The notes beneath the pieces were generated by a model, which saw only the letters and a program-made list of their open reading frames with translations, had not been told where the DNA came from and searched no databases. From contig OZ231127.1 of the NCBI GenBank assembly GCA_965153355.1, positions 57,970,001 through 58,034,000 of the forward strand: a stretch of DNA of 64,000 nt, given 5' to 3'. A program made the translations under genes and the position numbers. This document shows positions 16,823 to 44,278 of the stretch, piece after piece (within the stretch, counting starts at the first letter, position 1; every line of letters begins with the position of its first letter). The stretch comes from Flaccisagitta enflata. Taxonomy: Eukaryota > Chaetognatha > Sagittoidea > Aphragmophora.

Positions 16823-17045
16823 CACGCGTCGTTCAACTAACGTAGGTAAATCTTGCTCTGTAACGGGATCTGTATCCGCTCCTGTATCTGGATCCCCAGC
16901 TCGATCTTGAGCCGCCGAATCTTCCTCCTCCTCCACGCCCTCCTTTGGCAGTCGCCGTCGACAAAAATGCCGTCAAAAGAATGGCCAAAATCACGCCATC
17001 TCGTAAACAAGAATGTCTTCTTCTCCAAGCGGCATGATGCGTCAT
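14771..17045 (-). CDS. Gene A: single-pass membrane protein with RG-rich ectodomain and PPxY tail (gene span)
   Basis: Join of the complement of 17045-16842, 15910-15796, 15452-15303 and 15135-14771 gives 834 nt, 277 residues; all junctions are GT-AG with phases 0, 1, 1. Order: signal peptide (ILAILLTAFLSTATA), Gly/Arg/Ser/Tyr-rich segment (KGGRGGGGRFGGSRSSWGSR), C-x14-C motif (QQCTITNTDTGETYIGRC), one membrane span (ICGGIGAVLLIGCCFCYC), then a cytosolic Pro-rich tail with repeated (A/P)YPPP..GTDGFSP units ending EPPPPSYDAAMRQ. PPxY motifs suggest binding of WW-domain proteins such as NEDD4-type ligases (inference). The layout is Shisa/WBP1-like, but the six-Cys module is absent, so I do not name it. 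Gene B is its paralogue. Confidence 0.85.
15303..15452 (-). CDS. Gene A exon 3 (membrane span)
   Basis: Acceptor TTTTTCAG; encodes the hydrophobic Gly/Cys-rich span, then KNKKRSSSPVPEPEEPKDEI and HSPPTYS, a juxtamembrane motif shared with gene B. Donor GTATGCGG. Confidence 0.87.
15501..15700 (+). mobile_element. HINE-like element in gene A intron 2
   Basis: GACGCGGGGTCACAATATCG, box GTTGCAGATGGG, GGCAGGGGC, AACGGACGAAC and TTATGAAGTTGCGTGTCC; the distal hairpin arm is lost. Inserted between exons 2 and 3. Confidence 0.7.
15796..15910 (-). CDS. Gene A exon 2 (C-x14-C ectodomain)
   Basis: Acceptor TTTCTAG at 15917-15911; encodes VPIYYRGGVQQC and TGETYIGRCNSALSTSDIGL; donor GTGAGTTT at 15795. 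Phase 0 in, 1 out. Confidence 0.85.
16125..16315 (-). repeat. Copy of the GAATTCTG..CTTCGACTTTTTTCC repeat family
   Basis: Inverse of the units at 25749, 26767, 27907 and 28347: AAAAAAGTCGAAG, AGGAAGTTGATCTGC, TGATAGCTAAGAAAGAGCTA, ACGCCAAGCAGAATTCTGTG. In gene A intron 1. Confidence 0.8.
16478..16649 (-). mobile_element. HINE-like element, hairpin-eroded
   Basis: CAACTACAGACTATATGAGAGGCTTTGTCC, GTCCGTTTGTCCGTCC, CCCCTGTCCACTTGTCCGCAAC (split reading); lacks the GGCCTTGTT end. Confidence 0.65.
16667..16713 (-). repeat. ACCAATAAAGGCGGCTAATC module
   Basis: Inverse copy: CATTTACGACTTTTTTCC, then TACGGCGATTAGCCGCC and TTTATTGGT. GGCGGCTAATCGCC is itself an imperfect hairpin. Other copies at 25208, 26279, 27234, 52908 and 56214. 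Confidence 0.85.
16758..16818. repeat. (CT)n microsatellite
   Basis: Pure tract ending about 24 bp from the gene A exon 1 donor, within the intron. Confidence 0.96.
16842..17045 (-). CDS. Gene A exon 1 (signal peptide, RG-rich)
   Basis: ATG at 17045-17043 begins MTHHAAWRRRHSCLRDGVIL; ends ...RARFTY before donor GTTAGTTG at 16841. Phase 0. Confidence 0.83.
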
Positions 17046-17212
17046 TTTCACTTGAGTATTTGTCTGCGAATAGAGGAAGATTTATTCATGTATATTGAAT
17101 CAATTTATGATAAAAAGCCGTCGATGGTTAATCGCAGTGGTTTATTGAAGATCGATGATAATCGATATTTGTTGTAAAACCATCGCCGTCGTTGATTTTT
17201 TCGCTTTTACCG

Positions 17213-17213
<1 letters not shown>

Positions 17214-17310
<97 letters not shown>
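17214..17310. repeat. (GTT)n microsatellite
   Basis: About 32 trinucleotide units upstream of gene A. Confidence 0.96.
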
Positions 17311-17395
17311 AGGGATGTTGCATTAGTTTTTGTCGATTTTCTTGTTGTCGTTGTTGTTTTTGTCTAATCAGATCTTACACACCCTCTTGAGAAAA

Positions 17396-17568
17396 AACAA
17401 GGCCGGATACACATCAATTCGTTTGTGGGGGGCAGGGGCAATATTTGAGGTCACTAGAGCATTTGGGCAGGAGCAGTGAGGTCCAAGAGTAAAATAAAAA
17501 TAAAATGTGACTAAGCGACAGACGGACGGAAGGACAAAGCGGGGTGTAGTCGCGTAGCAAGCGACCTA
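17396..17568 (+). mobile_element. HINE-like element, diverged
   Basis: AACAAGGCCGGATACACATC, decayed box TTCGTTTGTG, GCATTTGGGCAGGAGCAGTG, ACGGACGG, GTGTAGTCGCGTAGCAAGCGAC. Confidence 0.75.
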
Positions 17569-17587
17569 AACAGACTGATCTGAACTA

Positions 17588-18178
17588 CTATCTAGGAAAT
17601 AGAAATCTTCCCGCACGTTTCAGTCTATAACTCTTGTGAAAATCATCTGACTAAGAAAAAATTGGTGACTAAAATGAAGCTCTTCGAATTTGCAAGCCAT
17701 CTACGCAAACCGCATCCTGCTATCTCATTGGGTTTAGAAGTTATCTTAATTTGAATGAAATCATTCCATTTGAAGATTTCTTAATTTGAATTTTTTACAG
17801 TAAGTCTTATCCATTCAAAGTTAAATATCTCCGTTGTTTTTTGATCAATTAACAAAAAATTGGTGGCCAAAATGAAGAGTTTTTCAAGGGGCATCTTTTT
17901 CCTTTTTTGCGCAACAAATTCAGTCCAGCCGTTTAAAAGTTATGATCACTCAAAGATAAAAAGGAGGAAAAAATTTGTTTCATGGAAAAAGGCTGGAAGC
18001 CATCACTCCAAAGTACCTCCTGATACTTTACAAATTGCTGAACCGGCCATTGGCGGTGATAATTGAGTCAGGGGGAGCCTACATCTATCATTGATCCATT
18101 TGCAATCAACAGATATACGTGATCATGTAGATAAATGACATGAATTCATAGGTGGGAAGATTTCTATTTCCTAGATAG
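17588..18178. mobile_element. 591-bp TA-flanked foldback MITE, CTATCTAG end
   Basis: TIR CTATCTAGGAAATAGAAATC (with TTCCC following) perfectly inverted at the right; flanking TA at 17586-17587 and 18179-18180. Same CTATCTAG terminus as 21011-21621. Confidence 0.9.
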
Positions 18179-18372
18179 TATTGCCTTTAGGTTAAATGGT
18201 TGTGCAGAACTAATTGGTACGTTAGCACAACCTCCACTTGATGCAAATAAATTATGAATGATTCGAAGGGCAAACTCCTAGCCCCAAGCCCCAAGTTAAT
18301 AAGTAACAAGAGATGTGCTTAAAGTTGTCTTTTCGCTTCTATTTCTTAACACTTGTAGTTAAAGAAAAAGAA

Positions 18373-18540
18373 CAAGGCCAAGTAGGCCAACGATGCGTCC
18401 TCTTTGAATGAATGTTTTCTTATGAACGAATGTTTTTCATGAATGAATGTTTTAAATTAATGAATGTCATATATGAATGAATAAATGATTTCATGAATGA
18501 ATTACTATATGTATGCTACTTTTGCTGGGTAAGGACCACT
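18373..18540 (+). mobile_element. HINE-like element, GATGCGTCC type, 3'-truncated
   Basis: AACAAGGCCAAGTAGGCCAA, box GATGCGTCC, then GAATGAATGTTTT array; no terminal hairpin before the next copy starts. An inverse relative is at 59245-59342. Confidence 0.65.
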
Positions 18541-18550
18541 TTTCTATTAA

Positions 18551-18980
18551 AACAAGGCCAAGTAGGCCAATAAGGTGCGACATGTTAATCGTCGAACAAA
18601 TAGGTTACCAACAGACAGACCAACAGACACAGCCAGTAGGGTGGTCCCGAATTGGGTCAAATTTCATATATTGATATACTTGAGCCCTTTGCACAAATAT
18701 CCAATAAAAGAAGGGTTTCTCATAAGCTGGGGTGTGAAATCAAACAAGAAACCTTGTCGGCAAAACTATAGGGTTGCTATGGGGATTTTTTTATTGCCAT
18801 GGAAACCTATAGTTTTGCCGCCATGGTTTAATCTTCAAATACAGACCTCTACTTGTGGGAAAACCTTCTTTTTTGGTACCTTTAGGCAAAAAACTAGAGT
18901 ATATCATTTTTTGAAATTTGACCCTATTTCGTGACCACCCTAACAGCCAGTGATAGAGGTGCTTTGTCGCACCTAAAAAT
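18551..18980 (+). mobile_element. HINE-like element, GGTGCGAC type, split by a hAT-like MITE
   Basis: AACAAGGCCAAGTAGGCCAA, box AGGTGCGAC, GACAGACC microsatellite, [MITE 18637-18942], then GATAGAGGTGCTTTGTCGCACCTAAAAA. The right hairpin GGTGC..GCACC pairs, and its GTCGCACCT arm complements the left box. Confidence 0.88.
18637..18942. mobile_element. 306-bp hAT-like MITE
   Basis: TIR TAGGGTGGTC(C/A)CGAA plus GGGTCAAATTTCA on both ends in inverse orientation; perfect 8-bp target duplication ACAGCCAG at 18629-18636 and 18943-18950. Nested in a HINE-like copy. Confidence 0.92.
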
Positions 18981-19012
18981 GCAGGATTTTGATGTTTTCA
19001 ATGAATGTTTTA

Positions 19013-19082
19013 CAGACAGACAGACAGACCGACCTACCAACGGACACAGCCTATCATAGAGATGTGTGGACGCATCTAAAAA
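19013..19082 (+). mobile_element. HINE-like 3' end fragment, GATGCGTCC type
   Basis: GACAGACCGACC, CCTATCATAGA, hairpin GATGTGTGGACGCATC and TAAAAAG; abuts the next complete copy directly. Confidence 0.7.
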
Positions 19083-19222
19083 GAACAAGGCCAAGTAGGC
19101 CAATAAGGTGCGACGTGTGGATCGTCGAACGAATGCGTGACCAACAGACAGACAGACAGACAGACAGACAGACCGACCAACGGACACAGCCAATTATAGA
19201 GGTGCTTTGTCGCACCTTAAAA
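19083..19222 (+). mobile_element. HINE-like element, GGTGCGAC type, complete short copy
   Basis: AACAAGGCCAAGTAGGCCAA, box AAGGTGCGAC (19105-19114), GACAGACAGACC, TTATAGAGGTGC-TTT-GTCGCACCTT with the distal arm at 19209-19218. Confidence 0.9.
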
Positions 19223-19302
19223 GAAAATGAGAAAATAAAACGAGACAAAGGATCCTGACAATAAGGATTTGGTTTTGCTGTGTGTACACACACATATCAT
19301 TA

Positions 19303-19390
19303 TAATCGCGTGCTACGCGATTCTATAGTTGATTTCATAACGCATCAGTTTGTCCATCCATCCGTCTGCCTGTCCAGTCGTCCAAGAATT
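19303..19390 (-). mobile_element. HINE-like fragment with ATCGCG..CGCGAT hairpin
   Basis: ATCGCGTGCTACGCGATTCTATAG (split), GTTTGTCCATCCATCCGTC. The outer hairpin pair is A-T instead of G-C, a compensated change. Confidence 0.6.
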
Positions 19391-19540
19391 TTTGATTGAT
19401 TATTTTCAAATTACCTAATGGGTCATAATTCCCAAGGGAAGAATTGTAGATATTCTTAAAATCCCATTAAGCTATATTCCTTCCTTGTATTTATTCTATT
19501 CTTGGACAATCTAATTCTTTTCTTGAACTGTTTCTTCATT

Positions 19541-19703
19541 TTTAGTCGCGGACACGCGACTCTACACCTTGGTGTGTCGGTCGGTCGGTCGGTCCGTCCG
19601 TCCGTCCGTCCGTCACATTTTTTAATTCCGAGCTTTTTTCGCATTACTGCTCCTGCCAAACCGTCCGCAACTGGATTGCCGTGTATGTATCCGGCCTTGT
19701 TTT
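19541..19703 (-). mobile_element. HINE-like element, GTCGCGGAC type
   Basis: Hairpin GTCGCGGACACGCGAC, CGGTCGGTCCGTCC microsatellite, TTACTGCTCCTGCC, box GTCCGCAAC (one base off the hairpin) and GTATCCGGCCTTGTT. Confidence 0.87.
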
Positions 19704-20076
19704 TTGTCAACCAGGCCTTCCGATGCACGCGATGTCTTTCTTACGACCATGTTTTTGTATTTGCTTAATCCAAGGCTGAGAGCCTGAGAGGCTGAGATCA
19801 TGAGACCGAGCCTGAGACTTGAGTCAGGCGATTTGCTTTCGAAATAAAAGTAAAATCAGGTTTTGACGGATCTGGGTTTTATTAACTGGCTTTCGACTCA
19901 GGAGTGCTTCAAGGAGTGGTATTCGATTCCTAGTCTATTGACAATATCAAGTTGAGGTCATTAAATTGTACAAAAGTGACAACAACGGTGCGAGTGGGAC
20001 CCGGATAAGAAACGCAGTTATACTTTCCCGATTGTTCTTCCACCAGTCAGAACAAACAGAGAAAAAGACAAATAAA

Positions 20077-20098
20077 GCGCCTATTCAAGAATAGGCGC
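20077..20098. other. Perfect 10-bp-stem hairpin with 2-nt loop
   Basis: GCGCCTATTC-AA-GAATAGGCGC, directly after AATAAA on the + strand and beside a GC-rich 120-bp segment (20100-20220). No gene assigned. Confidence 0.8.
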
Positions 20099-20228
20099 GG
20101 AAGAGGAATCTTTAAGTACGGAGCTGGTGCGCCGCTGAAGCTCTGCTGGGGCGGCGCCTGGCTGGAGCAGAGAACGACGCTGGAGCAGATGTGGCGGAGC
20201 GTCGTATGTGCGCCATCAACGCAAATGA

Positions 20229-20417
20229 CAACAAGGCCGGATACACGGCTACTCTAGTCGCGTGCGGGTGGGCAGGAGCAGTGCTGGAGAAGGTCACTAG
20301 GGCATCTAGGCAGGAGCATTATGTTCAAAAAACTCAAAAAGCCGAATTAGTATAAAGGGGACCAACCGACCGACCAACCAACCGACGGAGTGTAGAGTCG
20401 CGTAGCGGGCGACTAAC
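20229..20417 (+). mobile_element. HINE-like element, mixed type
   Basis: AACAAGGCCGGATACACGGC, box AGTCGCGTGC, two GGGCAGGAGCA(G/T)T blocks, CCGACCGACC and GTCGCGTAGCGGGCGAC hairpin. Confidence 0.82.
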
Positions 20418-20501
20418 AACGAGGATGTCAGCAAGAAGTAACCCGGTTTTGACTTTCGGGTAGTTTATCTTCCTTCCTGTTATTCTCTTGTTTTGTTCAA
20501 T

Positions 20502-20506
<5 letters not shown>

Positions 20507-20577
<71 letters not shown>
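20507..20577. repeat. (CT)n microsatellite
   Basis: Pure dinucleotide tract. Confidence 0.97.
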
Positions 20578-20579
<2 letters not shown>

Positions 20580-21010
20580 GGAATCATTACATGTAATCAT
20601 TCATTATTTATTGTGATTGCGGTTAAACAGAAGATCTTTGGAAATTGGTTAATGTTAGGGAAGTCGGTAATCTTGTTTTTGTCCCCACAAGGGAAAATGT
20701 TTTTCTCAAGCACACGCTAGCCAACACATATAAAACTAGCTAGCTAGCTAGCCAAACGACTCTGTGAGAGGATGTGTTCGTAGGTCCGAGGGGTTGGTAT
20801 TGCGAAATTTTGTGTTCATTACTACCCCTGCCCAGCCACATTGCAGCCTCCGCCTTGCCCTACACTGCCCCTACCCACCCACCACGACTACTGTGGCGTG
20901 GCCGGATACACAGCCCGGTCAGATAGAAAGTCTTTGATGGTGGGCAGGGCAGCTATGCAGATGGGCAGGAGCCGTAACGGGGATAAGCGATGCTAAGAAA
21001 TCACTATTTA

Positions 21011-21621
21011 CTATCTAGCTCATAAATATACGGACACCTACCCATATTCATAGCAGCTAAACTTCAATATCCAATACAAAAATGAAAGTAGATCAACAAA
21101 CTATGATAAAAAATCTTCCATTCAAGACCAAGCAAAGCTCAGTCGCTCAATCCGTTTCGAAATGAGAGCGTTTTGAAGAAAAACTGTCATTTAACCAAAA
21201 TCGAATTCAAAGGTTTTCAGTTGAAATCATTAAATGACAACTTACATAAAAAGAGCTCCTAAATCCAAATAGATTGGCAAAAATCGTTCTGCTCGACCTC
21301 ATTAGATCACATTTTTACCAAACATTTTGAATATTGAAAAAATTGGAGGCTTTAGTTAAACATATTGCTCTAAAAATTATCTAATATCAACAGAAAACAC
21401 AAGAAAAATCAATGACTTTTTGTTGCTTACTGAAAAATAAAGGATACACTGATTTTAGTTGAAAAATCATGGACCAATCCAATAGAAACTCGTTACAGAA
21501 GTTCTTGATAGATCAAAATACCATATGATTACTAAAATGAATTTATTAGGATATATATTTCATTCAGTGAGCCAAAATGCAAATCCTGATCCAGCTGTCC
21601 GTATATTTATGAGCTAGATGG
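21011..21621. mobile_element. 611-bp TA-flanked foldback MITE
   Basis: TIR C(T/C)ATCTAGCTCATAAATATA-CGGACA inverted at the right end; TA at 21009-21010 and 21622-21623. Shares the CTATCTAG terminus with 17588-18178. No coding frame. Confidence 0.88.
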
Positions 21622-21962
21622 TAGACTGATTTCACGAGATAAAGAAAATAACATTACCGACCCATCCACCTTTTTAGCAAGCGTCTAATCCATACTGGAT
21701 TGTTCTTTTTATGTTCGGCTCATGTCGTAGCGCCTCTTTTGATCATGTTTCTAGGTATGAATAGTGTGAAAACAAAATACTGACGAATTCGGCCAAGTGT
21801 GACCCTCTGTATACGTATTAGCAATATGTACTTGTTCGTGGTATAAATAGCTGACAATTGGATTGCCCGCGACTCTTGAATGATTAACTCTCATGACAGT
21901 CGGTCCGTTCATCTTTTGGTCCATCAGTTGGTCCAAAAAACAGCTTTTTTGGCTTTATGCGT

Positions 21963-22075
21963 GTTTTTAGATGCGTCCTTCAGGAACGCAACTCTTTAAG
22001 ACGGTCTGTCCGTCCGTCCGTCTGTCCATAACACCGGTGCGAAAATCGCGTTTCTGAGCGGATTTTGGCCCCACT
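21963..22075 (-). mobile_element. HINE-like fragment, GATGCGTCC type
   Basis: TTTTTAGATGCGTCCTTCAGGAACGCAACTC (one hairpin arm), GTCCGTCCGTCTGTCC, AAAATCGCGTTTCTG; inverse of the 3' part of 24593-24885. Confidence 0.7.
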
Positions 22076-22268
22076 GAAATCTTATACCGAATCTAATGAT
22101 CAACAGACCTGTTTTCAGAGCGTCCTTTGCTACTCGGTCGTTTCATCAGTTTGTTCGTCCATCTGTCTCGCCCATAAGTTTATGGCGCGGAATCTCAAAG
22201 GGCCGTCGGCAACCAGTTTCAAGTATGACCAAGCTTTATCAAGCCCGACAGGTTTTATTACTTATGTA

Positions 22269-22450
<182 letters not shown>

Positions 22451-22612
22451 TTTCAATCACTCTCATGCATGAAATGACAGCCTAGGGCATTTGATAGAGT
22501 TGTGTCCGGTGGTTTCCATGGCATTCTACTCCTTGATTTCTTTTGTAAACAAAGTTCCCCAATGAGTTATTAAGAAGACTATGAATAGAAAAGTCCGCTG
22601 AAAAATAGAAAG

Positions 22613-22828
22613 AACAAGGCCGGATACACGGCCATCAGTTGCGGACGGGTGGGCAGGGGCATCCAACCTCAATCCACACCACAAGTCCCCCACTCATATG
22701 CACTAAAAGCATCTAAAACGCTCATTTCCTCACTTTTCGACTCGTGTCCACGGACCAACCAACCGACCAACGGACGGACGGACGGACGGACAAAGCCTCT
22801 TATAGAGTTGCGTGTCCGCAACTAAAAA
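22613..22828 (+). mobile_element. HINE-like element, GTTGCGGAC type, complete
   Basis: Left box AGTTGCGGAC (22637-22646), CCACACC core, GACGGACGG microsatellite, TATAGA and hairpin GTTGCGTGTCCGCAAC; distal arm GTCCGCAACT at 22814-22823 complements the box exactly. Confidence 0.9.
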
Positions 22829-23084
22829 GAGCGCGAAAAAAGCTTACCGTAAGAACCGTCAAAAATTATTTTCCATCTATTCTTCCGTCTGAAAATTAAA
22901 AAACCGCTTAACCAAAACATTTCTGGAAGTATAGGGTAATACCCCAAAACTAAGCTCTTGCAGTGAAAAACTTACATACTCTCTCATTCTTCCCCTGATT
23001 ATGCATTTTCTTTTCCTGATTTCTTTTTCTTTCATTCTTCCCCATTTTTTGCCTTCATAGGCTTAATTCCGAAAGGGGTGTAAG

Positions 23085-23236
23085 TCCAAACAAGGCCGGA
23101 TACACGGCAATCCATTCGCGGACGGTTGGGCAGGAGCAGTAATGCGGAAACTGCCCGGAATTCAAAAATGTGACGGACGGACGGATCTACCGACATACCG
23201 ACCTACCGACCGACACGTGTCCGCGACTAAAAACAG
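23085..23236 (+). mobile_element. HINE-like element, GTCGCGGAC type, hairpin half deleted
   Basis: AACAAGGCCGGATACACGGC, box TTCGCGGAC, GGAGCAGTAATGCGG, GACCTACCGACC, CGTGTCCGCGACTAAAAA. The proximal hairpin arm is absent but the distal arm, complementary to the box, is kept. Confidence 0.82.
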
Positions 23237-23624
23237 GGATGTCGGCCGACGTCCCTCTCCGTACATCCATGGACTCTCTCCATATATGTCAAATGTTTAT
23301 CGCCAAAGTCAATACACGCGAAAACACAGTCTGGACGCATCGTTGCCCGGTCGGTTTTGTTTTATCACATCTTCTAACTGAATGGCAAGAGAGAAGACGG
23401 GTTATTTGCAAGAGGAAAATTTGATGTATGAATTACAGGAAAAGAGGATCACAGACAAATCATCAAGAAAATCGTGGCTCTTTGCTCTGGGAAAAAAACA
23501 GATGATGGAATCCACCAAGTCATGCTATTCAGTATTTCAAAACAACAACTACTTCTGGTTGTCTTTTCTCATTCAATCACAGGAGCACAGGTTTTGATCC
23601 ACAAAGTACTGTTGCTATGACTTC

Positions 23625-23645
23625 AACAACAACAACAACAACATT

Positions 23646-23717
<72 letters not shown>

Positions 23718-23805
23718 AACAACAACAATAACAACAACAATAACAACAACAATAACAATAACAATAACAATAACAATAACAATAACAACAACGACAACAA
23801 CAAAA
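23625..23805. repeat. (CAA/TAA)n microsatellite
   Basis: AAC trinucleotides changing to CAATAA hexamers; 3' of gene B. Confidence 0.95.
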
Positions 23806-23832
23806 TAGGACGTTGGTCTACGTCGCAATGAC

Positions 23833-41971
<18,139 letters not shown>

Positions 41972-42178
41972 CACAAAATGTAGGGTAAGAGCCATTAAAA
42001 CGATGAAAGGTATACTGCAATTCAATTATGGAAAATGCCAGAAGCTAATTTGTAAGAAGGATTATCAAAATAGGTAATTTCAAACGACAGGATGTCATGA
42101 ATAGGTGACATAAAAACTGCGCCTCTATTCTGATTCTGATAACGGATTTGTTATCAAGTTTGTTTTTTTTTGGAGAAA

Positions 42179-42334
42179 GAACAAGGCCGTATACACTCCC
42201 CCCCCCCAGTCACGGACGGGTGGGCAGGAGCGGAATAGCGAAAAAACGCTCACGTTTTGTTTCAGTTACCGACCGACCGACAGACCGACAGACCAAGATA
42301 GCAAGTTCTAGAGTCGCGATTCCGCGACTAAAAA
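42179..42334 (+). mobile_element. HINE-like element, GTCGCGG type
   Basis: AACAAGGCCGTATACACTCC, box AGTCACGGAC, GACCGACCGACAGACC, GTTCTAGA, hairpin GTCGCGATTCCGCGAC. Upstream of gene B exon 1. Confidence 0.82.
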
Positions 42335-42488
42335 AGGGGAAAGAGAGAAAAAACTAATTATTTTGAGGGACCGACGCGACAGAACAACTCAACGTAGTGA
42401 GAAGTTCCTGTTGTGAGCAACGTTAAAGACAGAGATAAGAATTTTGCCGATAAGGTCGTTACCGTTCATTCTATAATGGTTCAGGGGA

Positions 42489-42738
42489 AAACAAGGTCAT
42501 TAGACCTAAGTAGCGGGTGTCGGCACTTTCAAAAAAAGTCAGGCAGACAGACAGACAAACATTTTTTTTCAAAAAGCCATTAAAAACGTCTGTTTATGCC
42601 TCCATGTTTCTGCTTTACTATTCAGAGACATGAAATCGCAATAAAAGACCTTTAAAATGACTTTGTGACGGACTTTGTTACGGGCCGACCGACGGACCGA
42701 CAAAGTGGCTTATAGAGTCGCGTAGCACGCGACTAAAA
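42489..42738 (+). mobile_element. HINE-like element with rewritten 5' part
   Basis: AACAAGGTCATTAGACCTAA, GTAGCGGGTGTCGG, then GCAGACAGACAG, GACCGACGGACC, TATAGA and hairpin GTCGCGTAGCACGCGAC. Confidence 0.7.
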
Positions 42739-43034
42739 AACTTAGTGGAACTGTTACAAAGTTGTCATGGTCTTGAGTCCAGTCTGTGCCCAAAATAAAG
42801 CCTTTGAATATCTACATCTTGCACAACAGCAACGAAGAGCGAGATAAGCCTAATTTCAAACCGGTGCAAAACACATCCACAATTAATCATTTTGTTCATA
42901 CTTTAAGTCATCATTAGCCTTTCACTTGCTACAGTGATCCGACGGTTCCGTAGATCTGTTATTGTCAATCGCATTCAAAAAAAAATGTCAAATCTGCATG
43001 TGCATGACCGTGATGACCTCAACACTATGCAATA

Positions 43035-43630
43035 ATAAGACCCATTTTTTCCCGAGATTTTCGTAGCTAGAAAACATAATACAGCGCCATGTTGTTGCAA
43101 AGTCCATCTGCTATCATGTTGTAGAAAGAAAAAAAATTTTTTCAAATTTCTTAGCTCAATTCTCTAACGTCAAAATTGGCTAAAAATCTAGAAAAATCAA
43201 AATTTTAAAGTGAAATTTTTACAATCTGTTTGCAGATTCATATTCTCCATGAAAAAGTATAATTCTCCTTTTTCTTTTTTTAAATTCTGATGGGAATATA
43301 ACAAAAAGTCTTTTTTTAACTAAAAAAAAAAACAAACAAAAGAACAATTTCACACTTTTCATTGGTTTTATTAGTATTTGAAAGGCTTCTTGTAAAAATG
43401 TAAAAAAAAAAGAAGAGCACTTTCTATTTTTACTTTCTTGTGAGGAATCTGAATCTGCAATCAGATTTCAAAATCTTTCATTTTCAAATTTTTTTGCCGA
43501 TTTTGTCATTCAAGAATCGAGCCAGAAATTTTGATTTTTTTTCTTTTTTCATATGATAGCAGATGGACTTTGCAACAATATGGCGCTGTACTATGTTTTC
43601 TAACTACAAAAGCCTCGGGAAAAAATGGGT
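43035..43630. mobile_element. Foldback element with long flanking direct repeat
   Basis: Arms AGACCCATTTTTTCCCGAG then TTTTCGTAGCTAGAAAACAT and GCAAAGTCCATCTGCTATCA are inverted at the right. CTATGCAATA flanks both sides (43025-43034, 43631-43640); the exact duplication length (8-10) is ambiguous. Confidence 0.85.
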
Positions 43631-43763
43631 CTATGCAATATGCATTCTTATGTGAAGATTAATGTAAAAGAGAAGATTTCAACTAATTCACTTTGAGTCA
43701 AAGGATCCAGTCATGGCCGGCGTGAAGAACCATAACTCAAAAGCCATCCATCCCCAACGCCGC

Positions 43764-43887
<124 letters not shown>

Positions 43888-43916
43888 AATCTCTAAGTAA
43901 TGACAACACTGAAAAT

Positions 43917-43965
<49 letters not shown>

Positions 43966-44073
43966 GCAAAAACAACAACAAAAACAACAACAACAACAAC
44001 AGCAAAAACAACAACAAAGACAACAACAACAACAGCAAAAACAACAAAGACAACAACAACAACAACAACAACA
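43917..44073. repeat. (CAA)n microsatellite
   Basis: AAC units with AGC and AAG interruptions. Confidence 0.96.
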
Positions 44074-44278
44074 AAAGTCATGAAATGGGTCATGAAAGGG
44101 GTTTCTTGGAAAATTCCAGTAGAAAATAGCTGGCATATAGCAGAGGGAGGACAACAAGAGAAATATCAAAATTTGAGTGTCCTTAGACATGTCGTTTATC
44201 GAGATACATCAAATCTTTTAACATGGAAGTCAAGAGGTTACAATGACTTTTATTGATTTGTAGTACTAGTATTAATTA

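Noticed and set aside
20112-20297. Ala/Arg/Ser-rich minus-strand frame as a third paralogue of genes A and B
   Set aside because: GC-rich and suggestive, but no PPxY, span or splice sites could be found, and half of it is HINE-like sequence.
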